A DNA stretch of 64,000 bases from assembly GCA_024516155.1 (NCBI GenBank), contig JAJJXM010000016.1, positions 62,001-126,000 on the forward strand. The letters are read 5' to 3'. Made by a program: the position numbers and the translations under genes. The stretch is from Pyronema omphalodes (Eukaryota > Ascomycota > Pezizomycetes > Pezizales > Pyronemataceae). Under the pieces are notes generated by a model, which was given only the letters and a program-made list of their open reading frames with translations, was not told the DNA's origin and did not search any database. Shown one piece after another: positions 45,499 to 57,475 of the stretch (position 1 is its first letter; every line of letters starts with the position of its first letter).

Positions 45499-45540
45499 TT
45501 TTTTTTTTTTTTTTTTTTTTAGGGGGGGGGGGGGGGGGGG
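45499..45540. repeat. T22-A-G19 homopolymer pair
   Basis: Twenty-two T, one A, then nineteen G. It may be partly an assembly artefact, since such runs are hard to sequence. Confidence 0.9.
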
Positions 45541-45673
45541 AGTATTGGGATCCCCATAAAGCACCAAAAAGATTCGTATTTTTGTGGTCGTAACTTATCA
45601 CAATGACTAGCTGGGTAATGATCGATAAGACGAAACTAAATGTCTTTTGTAAGTCAAATAACTCAAGCTAAAT

Positions 45674-46634
45674 AGCACGCAGGGTTAGGCTGGGGAACAC
45701 TAATCGAATCTGAGAACGAGCACGAAGCGGTTCGGAGCGAATAAGACGAATAATGCTGTTAAAAAAAATACCTGAAGACAGATACATAATTATGTACATA
45801 GAGAGCCGAAGAACAGCAAGAGCGAGAAAGGGTAGCGCGCGAGAAAGGCAAAAGAGAAGAAGTGAGAGGAAGAAGAGGACAGGATGAGACAAAAGCTGAA
45901 GAGTGAGGTGAAAGGAGAGGTCTAAAAAGAAGGGGGAAAAGTCGAGGGGCGCAAGGAAAGAGGCGGAGTGAAGTGGTATCAAAGATCAGAGAAGAGGAGC
46001 GAAGACCAGTGTAATGGAGCAGAGAGGGGAGGAGAAGAGAGGAGAGGAGCAGAGAGGATTGAAGTAGAGAGGCGAGGAGAGAAGAGGAGAGTTAAGGAGA
46101 GCATAGGAGAGCAGAGGAGAGAAGAAGAGAGCAGAGACAGGGTACGAATAACGAAGTGAGAGTGTCGAGTGAGAGTTCCGGGAGGGAAAAGAGCAAACAG
46201 GGCTCCAAAATGTAACGACGAGAATGAAAACCAGCAGGAGGAAGAGGGGTGGCAACAGGCCCAAGAAATGAAGTACGCTCTGGGGCAGATCCCAGCAAGA
46301 CTCCAAGGTAACAGCTGGAGCCTCGAAATGTAATTAGACTGTGGCATACATCATAACCTTAAGGTTGGGAACGTTCAAGAAAATCAAATCAAATCAAATC
46401 AAATCAAATCAAATCAAATCAAATCAAATCAAATCAAATCAAATCAAATCAAATCAAATCAAATCAAATCAAATCAAATCAAATCAAATCAAATCAAATC
46501 AAATCAAATCAAATCAAATCAAATCAAATCAAATCAAATCAAATCAAATCAAATCAAATCAAATCAAATCAAATCAAATCAAATCAAATCAAATCAAATC
46601 AAATCAAATCAAATCAAATCAAGCACGCAGGGTT
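45674..46634 (+). mobile_element. SINE-like retroposon, copy 2, complete with 13-bp target duplication
   Basis: AGCACGCAGGGTT occurs at 45674-45686 and again at 46622-46634. Between them lie a body of about 690 bp (45687-46379) and an AAATC tail. The body starts AGGCTGGGGAAC, has a GGTTCGGAGCG segment about 45 bp in that weakly resembles a pol III B box, continues as a long purine-rich tract, and ends with the palindrome AACCTTAAGGTT then GGGAACGTTCAAG. There is no open frame on the element strand. The opposite-strand Leu/Ser-rich frames are mirror images of the purine tract. The duplication and tail show target-primed reverse transcription. Confidence 0.93.
46379..46621. repeat. (AAATC)n tail, about 48 units
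   Basis: Perfect 5-bp units forming the 3' tail of the SINE-like element. Copies 1 and 3 carry only a few units, so the array expanded after insertion or was primed by slippage. Confidence 0.97.
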
Positions 46635-46667
46635 GTATGTATTAACCAGGATTAATTCACTGGCTCA

Positions 46668-46885
46668 CACAGTAAACACAGTAAACACAGTAAACACAGT
46701 AAACACAGTAAACACAGTAAACACAGTAAACACAGTAAACACAGTAAACACAGTAAACACAGTAAACACAGTAAACACAGTAAACACAGTAAACACAGTA
46801 AACACAGTAAACACAGTAAACACAGTAAACACAGTAAACACAGTAAACACAGTAAACACAGTAAACACAGTAAACACAGTAAATA
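46668..46885. repeat. 9-bp satellite (ACACAGTAA)n, about 24 units
   Basis: Perfect head-to-tail 9-bp units starting about 35 bp after the SINE-like target duplication. It is unrelated in sequence to the AAATC tail. Frames across it are artefacts. Confidence 0.97.
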
Positions 46886-48460
46886 CACTAATTTTTTGCC
46901 ATCTCAATTTCCCAATCTGAAATCATCGGCTACTCTGAAACGAAATTTATGAATAAAGAATTATGATACAAGATAAAAGAGGTCTGGACTTAGTCTTGAG
47001 CCTAGGGGTGAATGTCTCCAGATCGCATAAACATATAGCTGATCAACTGCACCAAGCGTACCATAGTTTCTCCAGTATCTTACCTTTCTCTTCAGGCAAT
47101 CGAAATGTGAATACGAGTGACAGTTGATGTCTATTGAGGAATCACTGAACGAATCAAAAGGGATAGCCTTAGCTACCCACCACACATAAAAACAGCAACT
47201 CTGCCTTATTTATCGATGAAAACTCCATCAACACTCACCACTCGGAACCTAACTATGGCATTTGAATACGTCTAAACTACGTCCGAAGAGTGAGCCACTT
47301 ATAATATAGCATAGATACCCCATCTCCATTTACAGTCCCGCAACTCTGATAATATCCTCATAGTACGTAATAAATCAGATGAAGCTTTCAATTCATGTAG
47401 TCCAGAACAAGCAGGAAAGTCGAAGTCCAAACATCATAACATCGTGTGCGCATAATATCGATCCTTATTGACAGTAGCTTTGATTTTCGGTCTCAAAACT
47501 TCATCGCCCTGAGCCTTATGAAAAGCTCATTCGTTTCAGAGTGAAGTACATAATAATAATGTAGAATGCTTTCAGGGGGGCATATATCTAGCTAACCAGA
47601 ACTGCAAAACAACCAGCAATCTCCTCCTGAGATGATAAATCATAAATGCCGAAATACCTTAAACATAAGCGCTCAGCAATAACGGCATCTACATTAAGTC
47701 TTGCAGCTACGTTATTTGAAAACTCCAACTATCCCAATAAATCCCAATCCAGACACATTAATAACAAACCCTGCCACTAATCATATTACTGCTATCTGAC
47801 TACCAATATCAGTGATATATCATGATGCAACATACTTCCAAACTATACTCCATACTCTATAGGCAGGCTACCTAAACTTCAAACTCCAAATTATCAATTA
47901 TCGACCATGAATTATGACCTATAATCCCATGCAAGATGGAAAATAAAATGAAATCGATATCATACCTCCCAATTGGGCCTGATCCTCTTGTCAAGACTCG
48001 AGACTCCAATCGCTACATGCTACAGTTCTCAAATATATCCCAGATCCCACTTTCTGTTATATACTTACCTCTCGACCCTACTCCCGAGTGCTGAGTCCCA
48101 ATTGCAGAGAATACATCATGCCCGTAATCGTCAGTATACCTAGCTACATCATTATAAGAAAAACATTTTTAATATTTTGCGCAGTAGTTGCAGCAATACG
48201 GAAACTATATTTACCTAGATATTATATCCATTTTACAAACAAAAAACAACACGCGACCTTGATATTCGCTATACATACCCAATTACCCATATTTACTCAT
48301 AGTCTACAGAAAAAAATAACTAATAACTTATAACTAATCAACTTCAGATCTTCAAAACCATACATAGCTCTCTCTATTCATTCGGTGGGCTCCGGGGGGT
48401 ACATAAACCGATACGGTACCTTTCTAGTTCTATTTAGTTTTAGCAGATCTGCAACGTCGG
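46886..48460. other. gene-free, AT-rich
   Basis: No frame above about 80 codons and no recognisable domain or element. Confidence 0.4.
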
Positions 48461-48465
48461 AAAAA

Positions 48466-48710
48466 CCAAAACTGCGAAACTGCGAAACCCCGAAACTACG
48501 AAACTACGAAACTACGAAACTGAGAACCCGAAACTGCTCCACTACGAAACCGCGGAATTCCGATACATCTACATACGAGTTCCGGAGTACCTATGCAAGA
48601 GCGCTACGAAACCATGAAAGCTTGAAATCATGAAACTAACGACGGGACGATCTCCGTTGATTATCGTGTTTCATGGTTTCATAGTTTCATGGTTCCGATG
48701 TTTCATCAAG
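48466..48710. repeat. GAAACTAC repeats and inverted ATGAAAC/GTTTCAT arms
   Basis: Degenerate 8-bp units (GAAACTAC, GAAACTGC) fill 48466-48552. Then ATGAAA/GAAATCATGAAAC (48615-48638) faces GTTTCATGGTTTCATAGTTTC (48669-48690) as an imperfect inverted repeat that could form a hairpin. Confidence 0.65.
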
Positions 48711-48919
48711 GGATGGAACAATGAAGATCAGGTACTGTACCTGCAGGATCAATTGAGGTGGTACGTAGATGCCTACTGCTTTCATGAAATTTCTTTTTTA
48801 ATATATATTTTCAGGGAAATGGAGGTTGTTTCTTAATATCATAGAACTTTGAGATAAATAAAGGGAATTGTTTGTTTATTTTTGTATCAAATCATTCATT
48901 AGATATCATTATTTCCTTA

Positions 48920-50800
48920 TCACGCATACCTATAAAACGCGACATTTCCAAAATCCGCCGTAGCGACGTGACCTCCCAACCTTTCCCATTCCATCTCCCT
49001 TTGCTGTCTTCTTCTTTGTATGACATACCCCGCCTCACTCCTGAACTTATCTCTCAACGCCTCCACCTCTGGCCATCTTACCATCATTTGTGTTAAAACA
49101 AAGATGATCCCTTCTATTGCGCTTTCCGCTTTCTCGTCTCCCAAGCTAGGTAGTAGTGTCATTGAGTGTAGCAGATTTGATCCGACGAAATATGTACGCA
49201 GGGCATCATGATAGGTGTAAACGAAGCCAGAGTTAGCAGCTTCCGTTAAAATTGCCCTAAAGCTGAGGGAGTACGATAGGGAGTGGGCGTAGATTTGTTG
49301 TAGAGCATCAGAGCTACATCGCGGTATCTTTGGTGACGGAGCAGGGAGATATATTAGTAAATAATGCCATTCTAACAATAACCAATCTCTGGTCCACGGA
49401 CTCATTGGTGGAATATTGTCCTTCCACTGGTGTAAAAGCTGCGTGTGGTGGCTAATATATTCTGTCGCGTTTTGTAGGGGCTCGCATCCTGACAGGTGGA
49501 GGAATTGGTACCATTCTGATTGAAGTTTTCGAAGACGGAAAAGGTGGGTTGCGGCGGCCATGGGAGTGGGTGTGTTGACGCCTTTGGGAAGGGAGACTAG
49601 GACGGAGTCGTCGGAGAAGGTGAAGGGGCGCTGTAGGACCATTGAGATGCTGCGATCCAAGGTGTAGACACAATAAAAGACTCGCCGCCGTAAATCCATT
49701 TCTGCACTGCGGCGTTTGGAAATTTTTAGGGGCTCTTGGTGAAGGCCGATGTCGATCATGATACGGGATGCGACACCGATTAGGTACCAGCTGTTGAAAT
49801 GCGCGGGTTCTAGCATCGAGTACTGAACGAGTAATAAAGTCGCTTGAACTCCTTTCAAGTCGGATGGAGTGATGACGGTATCGGCATGTTCGAGGGCGCT
49901 TTTCACAAAACATGCGGCGTTGTGGGCCGCTGCCGAATCTTGGGATTTCGAAAGCGACATTGTCCCAACAGCTAATACCATGTAGACACAGAAGATATCG
50001 AACGGGTGAGCGCCAGCTTCGTCACGATATACTGCTTCTAGTGCTCCAAAGAAGCTTGTTTCGTTTATGCAAGGCATTGTTGCAAATATTTTGTCGAAAT
50101 AATGCTGGACTAATCTTGTAGCTGTATGCCTTGGTGGTAATCTTGCTCGCGGTTTTGAATTTAGAATTCGGGATACGGAGGAGGCACGGAGTGCGATACG
50201 ACTGAAGGATAGGTCCGGCGCAAAGCCGTAAAAATCTCGAGTAACGGCATTGATGGCCCTAGATTTTTGGTCAGGAGAATTCCACGGGGATGGGATGTAA
50301 GGTTGAATTACATATAACCCAAGTCTGCTACTAGATCTTCTACCTCGCCGTCATCGTCGACTTTTTGATGTTTGTTGCGATGATGATGGTCGGCAGTTGG
50401 CGGCGCTGAGGGTGGGCAGGCGTCTTGTAGGGCTGCTAAGCGCTTCTCGAGCTTTTCAAGCTTGGATTCGAGGGAGGCTACATAGCTGGAGGGTGTTAAA
50501 TATTTCCCAATTAAAATGCATATATGTTTCCTAATTTATGATGTCTAAAGGATCAAAGTTCTACAAGTGACTTACCTCCTCTCTTTTCCCCGTGCAAACT
50601 GATCGTTCCCTCCGTTACACTCAGTCGCTTTTCCAGCGCGCTCACAGGCAGTACATGCGGGCAGCTTCCCATCACACTGAGAACGTCAGACAGGGACGGT
50701 AGAAGGAATGTGATGGACGGCGAACCTTCACTTTTGCGCTGCGGCAACGGGAGCAGGCGGAGACAGGACGGCTGACTCTCAAGAGCGGGGCATCGGCCAT
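48920..50800 (-). CDS. Zn2Cys6 transcription factor with fungal_trans domain
   Basis: Nuclear DNA-binding regulator. Four exons in phase: 50726-50800, 50576-50676, 50312-50485 and 48920-50258, giving 562 aa. The Zn2Cys6 cluster starts at residue 16 with ACSRCRSAKVKC (split by intron 1) and continues as CX6CX2CX8C, the canonical spacing. A short basic region and a coiled-coil helix (YVASLESKLEKLEKRLAAL) follow, suggesting a dimer on CGG half-sites. The middle-homology domain has VQYSMLEPAHFNSWYLIGVA, IDIGLH and RRRVFYCVYTLDRSISMVLQRP, all typical of fungal_trans. Targets are unknown. Introns are 49, 90 and 53 nt; the last removes an in-frame stop near 50308 through a GTAATT donor. Confidence 0.92.
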
Positions 50801-53800
50801 GGTGTATGTCGTTGTGTAAGTGTCGGGGATTGTTCAGGATGCGGAGACATCTCTTGGGTGTTGTAAGCGAGCCACATAGATATTATCAGATATGATGTGC
50901 ACTCGGTACCTCTTCACGGCGGGTGGTGGTAGCTCACAGCGACGATGTAGTCGTGATGGGTTACTAAGAGGAGAGAACTGTTTCATGCAGCTAGACTGGG
51001 CGGCGCTCGGAGAATATCCGATAGTATTGCGCACTTGTGGCTCGTGAACCACCCTAGGCAGCCCGGCAGCTGTACCCCGCGTAAGTAAGTTGTCCAGCGG
51101 GAGATTTTTCTTTTTTTTCCTCGCATTTTTTCGTGCATTTTCTTGCGTTTTTCTGCATGTTTTTTTTTCTTTCTTTTTCCTTTGTGTCAGCTTCCATCAT
51201 TTCTAACTGGCGCATGTTCCCTTCGAACGCATGTCGCGCCTCAGCATTATTGCCTATTTGCAACTCGTCTATCGTGCTCTGTTTTGGCATCAGATTGCTC
51301 TGATCCCACTATCGATAGAGGCAGCCACCCAGCCGTCTGTACCCTTCCCCGCCGCTATTTGACTGCCCTATTCCGAGATATGCAGCTGCCATCCCTGGAT
51401 TCCCACTAAAGCGGGCAATGGCACCGGTGGGCAATGGATACGGCAACGAACCACTCTAGTCGCGTCGCCGCGACGGAACCATTGGACGGAGACAGCTGCT
51501 CCACACGAGGGCACGTTTCAGTGAAATGACTAGCCGGCGAGTCGGCGTCTGTGAGAGGCGAGCTGGGTTGGAAAAGGTATGTAATTGACAGAGATATCGA
51601 CCGTATTGATTGATAGACGAAAAGGCTGCCCCAGCTGGAGGGTAAAAAAGTGGAGGTGGAGGGTGCCTGGTCTGAGGTTTACCGGGCTTGGTTGGTGATG
51701 ATGGATTGCGGCGGGCAGGGCATGGCATGGATAGCGTTGCTTGTGTTTCTTGTGTAACCACATTTCAATCTTTGCCGCCACACTTCACCAGACTTTAAAC
51801 TGCAACCTTACCAACTCCAGCAGATACTCACGCCCCTGAACAGGCTGAATGTTTGACGTGGGGCTACTAACAGCGATGGTTTATAGGGTGGGGCAGTTGT
51901 GTGGCAGCTGTAGCATCAGTTAGCAGCAGAGCATCACCAGCTATGCTGTTATGGCACTGCTAGCACAGCTTAATTCGTTATCGTCACTGGGTGGAACCTT
52001 CGACAGAGACATTCTGGAAACGTTAACGCTCGGCAGAAGCCAGCTGAGATAGTGGATGGAGGGAGGCATAAGCGGAGACGGAATGACGGGATAATACGAC
52101 CGAAGGGAGAGAGGCAAGGAAGAGCACGAGGAGCACGAGGAGCACGAGGAGCATGACAGCCACGAGCTCGAGAAAGCATGCTAAGTAACCAAAGCAGTAG
52201 TAACTGTCGAGACGAGCTAGCGGAGTTCCTCTTCCAGCATTGCTTAATAATGCTATGCGGTATTTGAATGAGCCTCAACAGTTCAACCCCGAGTCTTCTG
52301 TCTGCAGAACGTACCATCACCCGGTCCTGACCCACTACGAAGTCCGATGTGCGGATGGTAATGCCAGATTTTTACTACACAGAAATCACTATACTTGTGC
52401 CAAAGTATCATCAGATACACACACACAGTGCCCACTGCCTAATCTTGACCGTTTTCTGCAAATTCATTAACAAATTGAGATCAAAACTGTAGCTATTCTG
52501 GCAGCTACTTGCCATGTTATTGTTGCCCAGCTGTATAATATACACACCGGCCTCTGCATAGACTGGTCCCTGTTTTTTCTGCATAAAATGGTCCTCTGCA
52601 TGCCATTTTCTGCATGAACTGTTCCTCACTAAAACCGGAACACCTTCAAATGCACGTTGTCCGAGTCTAATCCGCAGCTAAACAAGCCTCTGCAGTCCTA
52701 AAACTGGCCCTACAAACACGGCAATTAAAACTGTCCTGACGCCCAGCTGCTCACTAACCTTCTTCAACCAAAGGTTCAAGCTCCAATTCCAGAGTCCTTG
52801 GCGATAGCGTGGTCTGCTTCTATACTAAGACCCTGAAGACAACCAGACTAGAGTCTCTATCAGTATCCACTACAGTCCTTCACCCGCTACAACCACCCAC
52901 CCCACCTTCCCTCGCCAAAGAAAACTCCGTAATATTCCTCAGGACTCCTGCTTCTGAAGACGGAGTGACACAACACATCACAGACGACAAATGCAACAAA
53001 GTCTCTAGGCTTAGCTGCTTCCGCTCGCCACCTGCATACAGCAAGGCAGTTCCGTAATTATTCCCAGTGTGTACCTGACCACCGATTCAAACCGCTCCGG
53101 TTACCGCACCATACGAGCACCTTACCCAACTTCTGCAGGGTTCTTTTTTGTGTCTCCGTCCATTCTCCAGGTTAGTTTTTTGAAGCCCGCAACCCCGTTG
53201 TCGCATCTTCTTTAATGATGCTGTGCATTGCATCTGCACATACCTCTTTACTTTTAGCCGGCTCTTCATCATTTTTTTTGGCTACAGTCTTTACTCCTGA
53301 AGAAAACTTGTTGAAGCATGATACCTCTCTACCCCCAGTCTATGTAGTTAGTTTACATAGGATATTTTTATTCTCCTCATTTTTGTTAATCGCCGTTCGT
53401 TTCCTACAAAGGATTTCCGCTGACAATCCCGATCCATCTTTTTTCTCAGTGCCGTAGCATAGTCTCGTAGCAGAATTAGAATATCCTATCCTGATTCTAT
53501 CCTGTCACCGACAGCAAAGTTCCCTCGGCTGAAGACTTTTGATACCGAGGATCCGGATCCACAATTGTCACCAGTCCAGTACCACACAGCTACATTGGCC
53601 TATCTAGGTGGTCATTCCTACCCGCTATTACACAACTATCAACTACTTTCTTTTCAAGTCCATCGTCAGAGCGTTCTCTTCATCACTTTTGAACCCAGAT
53701 CAGCAAAACCCGGCAAAAGCTCCGCGAAGCCCTGGGAAAATAATTGGGAACCACGGTTTATCAGAACTGATACCCGGGACTAACCTTTTGTTGGTGTGCA

Positions 53801-54712
53801 AAGCATTACACTTAGCAACGTGTGCATTCGTGTCACTGTAGCCTTGTCCTACCTTGTGGATCCAAAGCAAGTCAGAGGTCAGCAGCACAACCTGAGACGC
53901 AGAAGCAGAACATCGAACATCGAAAATCCAACAGGGGCTTTTTGGTACATTACAGGATAGTATACTGTGTAAACCCTTACCTTTACCTGGGTTTCTCATT
54001 ACTTTACTCTTGGCGGGATTTTCTCTGGGGGAAAAAACTATTTTCAATCATTTCGCGCTTTTATTTATCATAGCATAGCTGTTGCCGCAACTATTCTAAC
54101 TAGTAACTATATTCGCTTTACTTCACCTCTACGCGGCGCCGGCGCGGCACGACATCAGCGCCGCTAATTTATTCCTCCCCCGGGTTGCCTTGTGCTTTTT
54201 TGGTTGCTTGTTACGCTGAACTTTCCATAAAACCACACCTTACATCATCGGCGTTTTTCATATCTCTTTTGATCTTAATATTTTCTATTTTATCTATCAT
54301 ATCTTCAGCGGTTTTGATCGGGTCATTATCTACAACAGTTAAACCTTACTCTAGTTACACCGGATTTTCTGCAACTACGATAAACTGAACTTGAGCAGGT
54401 GGTTGGATAACAGGAATTCCATTTCACCTCGGTAGTGGGTGGGACAACGGTTGAAGCAGGAGCTTGTGCATCACATCGTATTGCCGTCTTGTCTTGTCTG
54501 ACAGTTTTTGTACTTGGCCGGTATTCGCTGCACGACTCAGGAGTTAACGTGTGTTAATCGACTCGACTGTTTTTTGTGTTGGTCTGTCTTGTCTTTGACA
54601 GGCATCCCATCCCATCCCAAGCGGCGTGGGGTTCAGATCTGATCCTGTCCAGTTGGGGATCCACTTCTCACAGGACCACCTCATCTAGTTTCAATACGCT
54701 CATGAATTCCCA
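50801..54712. other. gene-free region between two divergent regulators
   Basis: The flanking genes point away from each other, so this 3.9-kb gap holds both promoters. It contains a T-rich tract (51100-51180), a small GAGGAGCAC repeat (52118-52155) and a GGCGCCGGCGCGGC block (54134-54150). Frames up to 121 codons (for example minus 51970-52335) match nothing I know. Confidence 0.4.
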
Positions 54713-57475
54713 ATGGAAACCACCAGCAGCACCGCAAACCAACGGACCCACGGGGGAGTAGGAGGGGGAGCTTTAACAAATAAATCATCATCAGCAGCAT
54801 CAACAGCAGTCCAAAATGGTCATAACAATAATAACAGTAGAACCAGAAGAAGTCCAAGCGAAACGGGAGATAGCGAAGCTTCTGGTGCTCCGAGGCTGTT
54901 TCATACTCTAACAGCATGTACTAGATGTCGAAGTGTAAGAACAAAAAACACCCTCATGATTCTGCGCGTGGGGCTAATTATTGCATTTTACAGAGGAAAA
55001 CGCGATGCGATGCGGGGTTACCTAAATGTGGACCTTGCGAACGAAGCGGAACTCACTGTGAATTCTTCGATTCTACAAAACAAAAAACGATACCCCGAAC
55101 TTATGTAGTTCACTTACAAAATAAAGTTCGACAATTAGAGGAGGAAGTTGCAAAGCGTGAGGCATTATTGGCCGAGTCTGCGCCGCCAAATAACGAAGAT
55201 TTGGTACGAGGAATTGGAGCTGTCAGGTTCGGCGATTATGAACATTACAAAGAACCCCGATATGTTGGATCCTCTTCAGGAGTAACAGTAACACGCTTGG
55301 TATTAGAGAATGCAAAGAAGGATTTGGCACCCGGGGAATTCAAGGATATGACATATCAGCACCGAAAGAACGCCGTTCATTCATTATTAGAGAACCATCC
55401 GGATGCTGGACCTGCAGCTCGTGTTCCGCCAGATCCAAAGCTTCCCCCGAGGTCGCTTTGTGAAATTTTGGTGCGGTTTTTCTGTGGAAAGGGTGAGATT
55501 GGCTTATTCAAACGTTTCGAGTACGGCTGATTGAAGGATAAAGCTCTGTATATGTTGCCTGTTTTACATGAACCAACGTTCATGAAGGAAGTCGCCGATG
55601 TTTATGAAGGTTCCAAGGATCCGTTCAAGACCTTCAAGCTAAGAATGGTATTGGCTATAAGTCTGCAGAAATACTCTAAGACGAGGAAGTATGAGATGGT
55701 TGCGGATAGCTATTTCCTTGCTGGATTACAGGACTTGGAAGCTATTTTAGAACCTATGGACCATTCAACGCTGCAGTGTTTGTTGGTCATGGTTCAGTAC
55801 GCACTGGTCAAGCCAACCCGGATAGCAGTAAGTTTCGCAATTCTAGTAGGGGAAATTCAAAGCTAACGGTATGAAGGCCTATCATATCGTCGGTTTATGT
55901 GTACGGCTATGTATCCAGCTTGGATACCACCAGGAACGAACAATTATGCTTAGTGAACGACCGTTGGATCCGATAACGAAAGACATGAGACGAAGACTGT
56001 TTTGGACACTCGCTTCCATGGAGTACGTATTCTGTCTTCCGAAAATCACATAGCTAACGGATCAGATATGGACTTTCCCATGTCTTAGGACGACCATCAG
56101 CCTTTGCAACCTCCGATGCATACGTTGACGTCAAATTTTATGAACCAGTGGACGATGTTTACATTACCGCAGGCGGAATCCTACCAGCCCCTCCATCACG
56201 GAAAAAGTTAATATCTATGCATTTTTTCGAGATGAGACGATTGCAGGCGGAGGTGCGGCGAACGTTATACCAGAACCCAGCAGCAACTCCAAAGAGTGAT
56301 CAGGATCCGTGGTTTATCCAGATGAAGGAAAAATGCGACAAATGGAAGGCATCGTGCCCTAATGATGACGAGGGTAGTGGACTGAGCGAGAGATGGTTTA
56401 ACCACAGGTGATTACTTCCTAGACCCACGTTAAACAATTGCTAACATGAGATAGGTACAACAACATCCTAATCTTCATGTACCGGCCGAGTCCACAGATC
56501 CCTCAACCATCCTTAGAAGCAACCCTCAAATGCTACGAGTGCGCAGCATTAAACGTCCACCTCGAGAAAGAGATGTACGAATCCCAGAGTGTCGAACTAA
56601 CCTGGGTATTCCTTCACCAAATCTACACCGTAACCCTAACGATAATCTGGGCGACCTACAACCCACACGTGCGGGCGATACATCCCAAGCAAGAAGTCGA
56701 AGAGCTAGTCCGAGCCCAAATCAAGCTTCTCCTTGCCCTGTCCGAACTATGGCCTGGTGCAGAGGCAGCAGCAGATCTTTTCCTAAGACTCGCCGGCGCA
56801 GCCTTAAGGAATTACGATTCCGATCTTCGCAATTCACCAGTTTCAACGCACTCGGCCCATACCCCACCCCCACATCATCGTTACCCCCATGATCAAACTC
56901 ATTCCCCTCATAGCCAAACAAGCCCTTATGCAATCTCCGATAGCAGCCGTTCAATGAGCGATACCCCATCCCCTCATGGTCAACACCATCCTGTCAACAC
57001 TTTCACAGCTGTCTATACAGATCCCTCTATCCTTGATCCCCAATCCGGGTATACCAACACCAATACAACCTCCTCCTCTTCCTCAGCAGCAGCAGCAAGA
57101 ATCCCCCCTGAACCAAGTTATAGAGACTTTCAGGGTATGATGTTTGATCCAAACTTTATGCAGTCGATGTTTCAACCTACGGATGTTCCAGGAACTGGTG
57201 TGCCGGATTGGTTACAGCAATGGGATCCTAGTACTGATTTTGGACATCATCATCAGCAGCCGCAGCATCAACATCAGCAGGGGGTTGGTGCGAATGTGAC
57301 AGGTGTGGCAAATGTTCAGTTACCCCAATATCTGCAAACTGAACAAGAAGTCCTGAACCAACAGGCTCAACATGATGAGTTGATGAGAATTTTGGAATCG
57401 GAAGCGGTGCAAGGGTTTGGAATGTTTGGTGCTCAGCAACAGAGAAGTTGGGGATATGGAAGTGATTTCTTTTGA
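54713..57475 (+). CDS. Zn2Cys6 transcription factor, large (837 aa), Put3-like linker
   Basis: Six exons in phase: 54713-54934, 54994-55492, 55544-55827, 55877-56022, 56066-56407 and 56455-57475. The N terminus is a disordered Ser/Asn-rich stretch. The cluster CTRCRSRKTRC (split by intron 1) then CX6CX2CX6C is canonical Zn2Cys6. It is followed by an I-P-R-T-Y-V linker and a coiled coil (LQNKVRQLEEEVAKRE); a PRSYV-type linker occurs in Put3-like activators, but identity is not established. The fungal_trans domain has YMLPVLHEPTF, VQYALVKPT, GLCVRLCIQLGYH, RRRLFWTLASMEYGLSHVLGRP. The C-terminal 230 residues are His/Gln/Ser-rich low complexity, a likely activation region. An apparent in-frame TGA at 55528 lies inside intron 2 (51 nt, GTGAGA donor, CTGAT branch), so the gene is intact. 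Confidence 0.93.

Noticed and set aside
46341..46920. Frames of repeating SNQIK, VNT or CLL units
   Set aside because: Pure translation of AAATC and ACACAGTAA arrays.
55528..55530. Premature TGA in the large Zn2Cys6 regulator
   Set aside because: It lies inside a 51-nt intron with good donor, branch point and acceptor; the spliced frame matches the family.
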